Of a stretch of DNA of 9,521 nucleotides, positions 6,690 to 9,521 are shown piece by piece (within the stretch, counting starts at the first letter, position 1; each line of letters begins with the position of its first letter). Under the pieces are notes generated by a model. That model had not been told where the DNA came from, did not search any database, and saw only the letters and a list, made by a program, of their open reading frames with translations. Source of the stretch: an uncultured Lacibacter sp. (lineage in GTDB: Bacteria; Bacteroidota; Bacteroidia; Chitinophagales; Chitinophagaceae). The position numbers and the translations under genes are program-made. The stretch lies in contig NZ_CAMLGT010000146.1 of NCBI RefSeq assembly GCF_946479605.1, positions 1-9,521 of the forward strand, written 5' to 3'.

Positions 6690-8696
6690 TTATAACGACT
6701 TATCGATCTTCACCACTTCTGCTAACGCACCCGTTCCTTTTACGCCAGATGTAAAACCGGAATTCAAACCAAGCTTCACCACACCTTCGGTACCACCCAG
6801 TGTGCCACCGGCACTTCCATTTCCACCTGCCAATACAAACGGTGTATCACCTATTTTAACAGATGCTTTACCCATGATACCCACATCGCTGAACTCATTA
6901 TTATTATCAAACGAAACATAAACCATCGCTTTCAGATCGGCACCGCCCGTGTTTGCAAAAAACTTTGCTTTCACACCAACACCTGCAGATAATGTGGTTG
7001 TTCCTGTTCTGAAATTATGTTCGTAACCCGCCTGCCAGAATTTGCCTGCTTCAATAGCATACTTATTACAATCGGCTTTCAGCTTCGCCACTTTCACATC
7101 TATTTCAATATTCAACCACTGCGGACAACTGAGATCAAGATTGCGTGCCGAAGCAATGATACTGTCGGCTTCGGCAGTACTAAGTATAACACTGCATTCC
7201 ATCGGCGGATCTATAAACTGTCCACTGCCCCAGCATTGCGCCAACACAACAAAGTATTGTTGCAGGTTGCGGTACACCATAATTCTGTTTCCTGCACTGG
7301 GGTCAAGCGATACAATATTGATCAGATCATTCAGGTATTCACGCCAAATGCCCAATGCACGTTTTCCCCGTTTTGTAATAAACGCATTGTACTCTGCTAC
7401 AAATGCATCCATGATGGGTTTCTTGATGTCGCAGCATTTTTTAATATAGGCTTCGTATTCGCCATGTGTTGCACCCGCCGGTGCAGCCGGACATTTTACT
7501 GCCATGAGTTTTGCATGATAATCATCGAGCAACAACCTGATATGATTCACATCAAGCTCGTTAAGAACCAGCAGTTCTTCCGATGTGTACACAGCATGCA
7601 GATCTTTCAGCAAGGCTTCCACATAGTCGGCATAAATGCTGGGCATTTCTTCACCATCTCGTTTTATTTCTTCGGGAGAAAGTTGAGCTTTGTTGTTCCA
7701 GTACATCATTTCATTGGCAACCGATTGGCTGAATGATTCACCTTTTATTTTAGCATCTGCTGTTTCATCTGTTTTTTCTGGTAATGCCGGTACTTTAAAA
7801 TTTTGAAAAGACAGTTCACCAAAAAAATCACGCTTTGGAACGTTTCGTTTCTTGCGCAGTTGATAAATATTAAACGCTTTGTCTTTACCACGCATCAACG
7901 CCATTGTGCTGCGGCGATGAGCTACTTCCAGTTCTTTTTCAAAATATTTCATGCCTTCTTCATATTGATCATAGAAGAATTTGATCATGCCCATGCTGCG
8001 GTTTGCTTCAGGATTCAGCGGATCGTGTTGCAAACATTGTTTTAAAAACAGTTCCGCTAAAGCAATATCGCCAAGGCCAAGATAAGCCTGTCCCATATTG
8101 TTCAACAACATACTGTTGTTGGGATCGCTTTGCAATTGATTCATCAAAACAGGAATAGCTTTATGCTGCAAACCCGTCATGTTCATGATGGCCGCAACAT
8201 TGTTCCATCCTGTTTGATCGTTCACATCTTTCAATGCTGCTTCTATGGCAATGAGTAACGATTGCTCCGGCCTGTCAGCATAAAATTCACCAATTGCCGA
8301 TTGCTGAAGTGTTGCTGCAGTTTGTCCTTCCGTTATCTTCTTTACTTCCTGAATTACTGCGGGCTTCACAACAGTTTCTATCTGCTTCTTTGTTGTCCGC
8401 AGCATATCACTTAATTGTATCAAGGTTGGTGGTTGTGTGGGAAGAAGTGAAAGACGCTTCACATCTTTTGCCGGCAGTTGCAGATTGAAATCAGGCAGTG
8501 TCATTTCATCCAATTTAAAATTGGCTTGCTGCGCAATTTCCTTTGCCTGCACACTGTATTTTTTCTGCATTTCTTTTTTGTAGGCTTCCAGTTCAGCAGG
8601 GCTCATCTTCACCATCTTATTTACATCGGGCATTGTTTGTGCACACAAAACAGAAACGCTCAGCAACAACATACCTATCATCCAACGTGTTTTCAT
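6690..8696 (-). CDS. exported TPR-repeat protein with glycine-rich beta-type C-terminal region, function unknown
   Basis: A 668-residue protein that I cannot place in a named family. Residues 1-20 form a Sec signal (MKTRWMIGMLLLSVSVLCAQ). After a polar helical N-terminal part come about three TPR-like helix pairs, near 161-195, 196-229 and 230-262; the middle one (NNMGQAYLGLGDIALAELFLKQCLQHDP) is the clearest. A long region (about 265-545) contains C402, C421, C422, C488, C501, C524 and C543, so disulfides are plausible outside the cytoplasm. From about 556 to 668 the sequence is glycine-rich with alternating strand-like segments (TTTLSAGVGVKAKFF, LKAMVYVSFD, MGKASVKIG), like a beta sheet or small barrel. 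The ATG at 8696 is preferred because it starts the signal peptide exactly; an in-frame ATG at 8780 would put 28 extra residues before it. The gene stands alone, divergent from the GNAT gene across 150 bases. A role as a partner-binding envelope protein is inference only. Confidence 0.88.
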   Translation of the reverse strand: MKTRWMIGMLLLSVSVLCAQTMPDVNKMVKMSPAELEAYKKEMQKKYSVQAKEIAQQANFKLDEMTLPDFNLQLPAKDVKRLSLLPTQPPTLIQLSDMLRTTKKQIETVVKPAVIQEVKKITEGQTAATLQQSAIGEFYADRPEQSLLIAIEAALKDVNDQTGWNNVAAIMNMTGLQHKAIPVLMNQLQSDPNNSMLLNNMGQAYLGLGDIALAELFLKQCLQHDPLNPEANRSMGMIKFFYDQYEEGMKYFEKELEVAHRRSTMALMRGKDKAFNIYQLRKKRNVPKRDFFGELSFQNFKVPALPEKTDETADAKIKGESFSQSVANEMMYWNNKAQLSPEEIKRDGEEMPSIYADYVEALLKDLHAVYTSEELLVLNELDVNHIRLLLDDYHAKLMAVKCPAAPAGATHGEYEAYIKKCCDIKKPIMDAFVAEYNAFITKRGKRALGIWREYLNDLINIVSLDPSAGNRIMVYRNLQQYFVVLAQCWGSGQFIDPPMECSVILSTAEADSIIASARNLDLSCPQWLNIEIDVKVAKLKADCNKYAIEAGKFWQAGYEHNFRTGTTTLSAGVGVKAKFFANTGGADLKAMVYVSFDNNNEFSDVGIMGKASVKIGDTPFVLAGGNGSAGGTLGGTEGVVKLGLNSGFTSGVKGTGALAEVVKIDKSL

Positions 8697-8846
8697 TCGA
8701 TTATATTTAAGAACATAAAAATATAAATGGTGACTAAGGCCAATAAATGCGTTCTGCATCAATTGAAATTTGAGGCGCATGAATTGTAGCCAGGCATGCT
8801 TAAATATTTCATAAGGGGTATTATCTTGTATTCATAATTTGCAACT

Positions 8847-9299
8847 ATGCTCAGCCTGATTAAAACAAACTCCGACAGCAGTGATTTTCGTTCATTGGTG
8901 GCATTGCTTGATGCTGATCTGCAGGAGCGCTACGGTGAACAGCAATCGTTCTTTTCGCAATTCAATAAGCTGGATCATATTCATCATGCGATTGTTGCTT
9001 ATGAAAACAACCAGCCTGTTGGTTGCGGAGCGTTCAAAGAATATGAATTAGGAATAGCCGAGATCAAACGCATGTATGTAAGACCTTTGCTGCGTGGCAG
9101 GGGCATTGCAGCAGAAATTTTAACTGCACTTGAACAATGGGCTAAGGAAGAGGGTTATACTCGTTGTATACTTGAAACGGCTATCAAGCAACCGGAAGCT
9201 ATTCGTTTGTATGAAAAAGCAGGTTACAGCCGCATACCAAATTATGGACAATATATTGGTGTAGAAATCAGTCTTTGCATGCAAAAGCCACTTTTATGA
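8847..9299 (+). CDS. GNAT family N-acetyltransferase
   Basis: A 150-residue single-domain GNAT enzyme that would move an acetyl group from acetyl-CoA to an amine. Motif A is clear: AEIKRMYVRP (71-80) is the beta-4 strand, followed by the acetyl-CoA pyrophosphate-binding loop LLRGRGIAAEIL (81-92), matching the Q/RxxGxG/A pattern. QPEAIRLYEKAGYSRIPNYG (115-134) is the conserved helix and beta-turn (motif B) that ends most GNAT domains. Length is normal and the frame is intact. The ATG start at 8847 fits the domain boundary. No signal peptide, so cytoplasmic. The acceptor cannot be told: it could be a small molecule, a peptide or a protein N-terminus. It is divergent from the TPR protein gene and 51 bases ahead of the NlpE-like lipoprotein. 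No exact TAnnTTTG promoter was seen upstream. Confidence 0.93.
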   Translation: MLSLIKTNSDSSDFRSLVALLDADLQERYGEQQSFFSQFNKLDHIHHAIVAYENNQPVGCGAFKEYELGIAEIKRMYVRPLLRGRGIAAEILTALEQWAKEEGYTRCILETAIKQPEAIRLYEKAGYSRIPNYGQYIGVEISLCMQKPLL

Positions 9300-9350
9300 A
9301 CTGATTATTCCTATTTACCAACTATATTTTTCTCATCTAAAAACACACGC

Positions 9351-9521
9351 ATGAAAAAGATCTTTTTATTTAGCTTTCTCCTGGTTACAATAGTTAGTTG
9401 CAATACAAACAGCACAACTGAAAATAAAAACATTTCAACAGATACACCTACTGTTTCTGCTCCTGTTACCGGCGATAACAGCATGAACTCCCTCGACTGG
9501 CAAGGCTCTTATAAAGGAATT
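9351..9521 (+). CDS. NlpE N-terminal-domain-like lipoprotein, cut by the window end
   Basis: First 57 codons of a lipoprotein gene whose frame is still open at the right edge. The start ATG gives MKKIFLFSFLLVTIVSC, a lipoprotein signal with lipobox I14-V15-S16-C17, so the chain should be lipidated on C17. A low-complexity Thr/Ser/Asn linker follows (about 18-46). SLDWQGSYKGI at 47-57 matches the opening strand of the NlpE N-terminal domain, the fold that in Escherichia coli NlpE is tied to copper and envelope-stress sensing; the CxxC of that domain would come just after the window ends and cannot be checked. No KDD or SDDDD-like surface-export signal follows C17, so a periplasm-facing location is the default guess. 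It sits 51 bases after the GNAT gene in the same direction. The lipoprotein call is firm; the NlpE assignment rests on 11 residues. Confidence 0.8.
   Translation, partial: MKKIFLFSFLLVTIVSCNTNSTTENKNISTDTPTVSAPVTGDNSMNSLDWQGSYKGI

Noticed and set aside
6687..6699. Palindrome TCGTT-ATA-AACGA (minus strand) between the DinB-like and TPR genes
   Set aside because: Only a 5-bp AT-rich stem, inside the end of the TPR coding region and without a T tract.
7017..7736. Plus-strand open frame of 239 codons opposite the TPR protein gene
   Set aside because: It lies entirely antisense to a well-supported long gene and has no recognisable domain or signal; it is a shadow of the opposite strand's codon use.
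8697..8780. Longer start for the TPR protein at 8780
   Set aside because: It would place 28 residues ahead of a complete Sec signal peptide, which starts exactly at the ATG at 8696.

Overview
The window looks like ordinary chromosome from a Bacteroidota bacterium, probably Chitinophagaceae or a close relative. The signs are moderately AT-rich DNA, genes without a Shine-Dalgarno sequence, one good TAnnTTTG-type -7 box, menaquinone synthesis by the futalosine route, many exported proteins with short lipoprotein or Sec signals, and protein types common in that phylum (retropepsin-like protease with PDZ, DinB_2-like protein, NlpE-like lipoprotein). The family assignment is an inference from protein style, not a measured match.

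Layout, left to right. A multi-pass GT-C-type glycosyltransferase-like membrane protein (+) has a reading frame that stays open to the left edge. It converges, with a 7-base gap, on two minus-strand protease genes: a single-chain aspartyl protease with a C-terminal PDZ domain (upstream in transcription) followed by an M16 zinc peptidase. About 200 bases separate the aspartyl protease from the divergent mqnC gene (+), a radical SAM enzyme of menaquinone synthesis, which ends in a very strong 18-bp-stem intrinsic terminator. Next on + come a small secreted helical protein of unknown function, a gene-poor stretch of about 320 bases with one hairpin, and a DinB-superfamily gene. The DinB gene converges, with an 8-base gap, on a long minus-strand gene for a secreted TPR protein with a glycine-rich C-terminal domain. 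Divergent from that are a GNAT acetyltransferase (+) and, at the right edge, the first 57 codons of an NlpE-like lipoprotein.

The genes do not form one obvious pathway. mqnC is metabolic housekeeping. The two proteases may share a transcript. The small secreted protein, the TPR protein and the NlpE-like lipoprotein are separate cell-envelope genes. I found no mobile element, CRISPR array, tRNA, rRNA, phage gene or recognisable defence cassette, and no convincing new multi-gene system. The least explained items are the 668-residue TPR/beta-rich exported protein and the 151-residue secreted protein.
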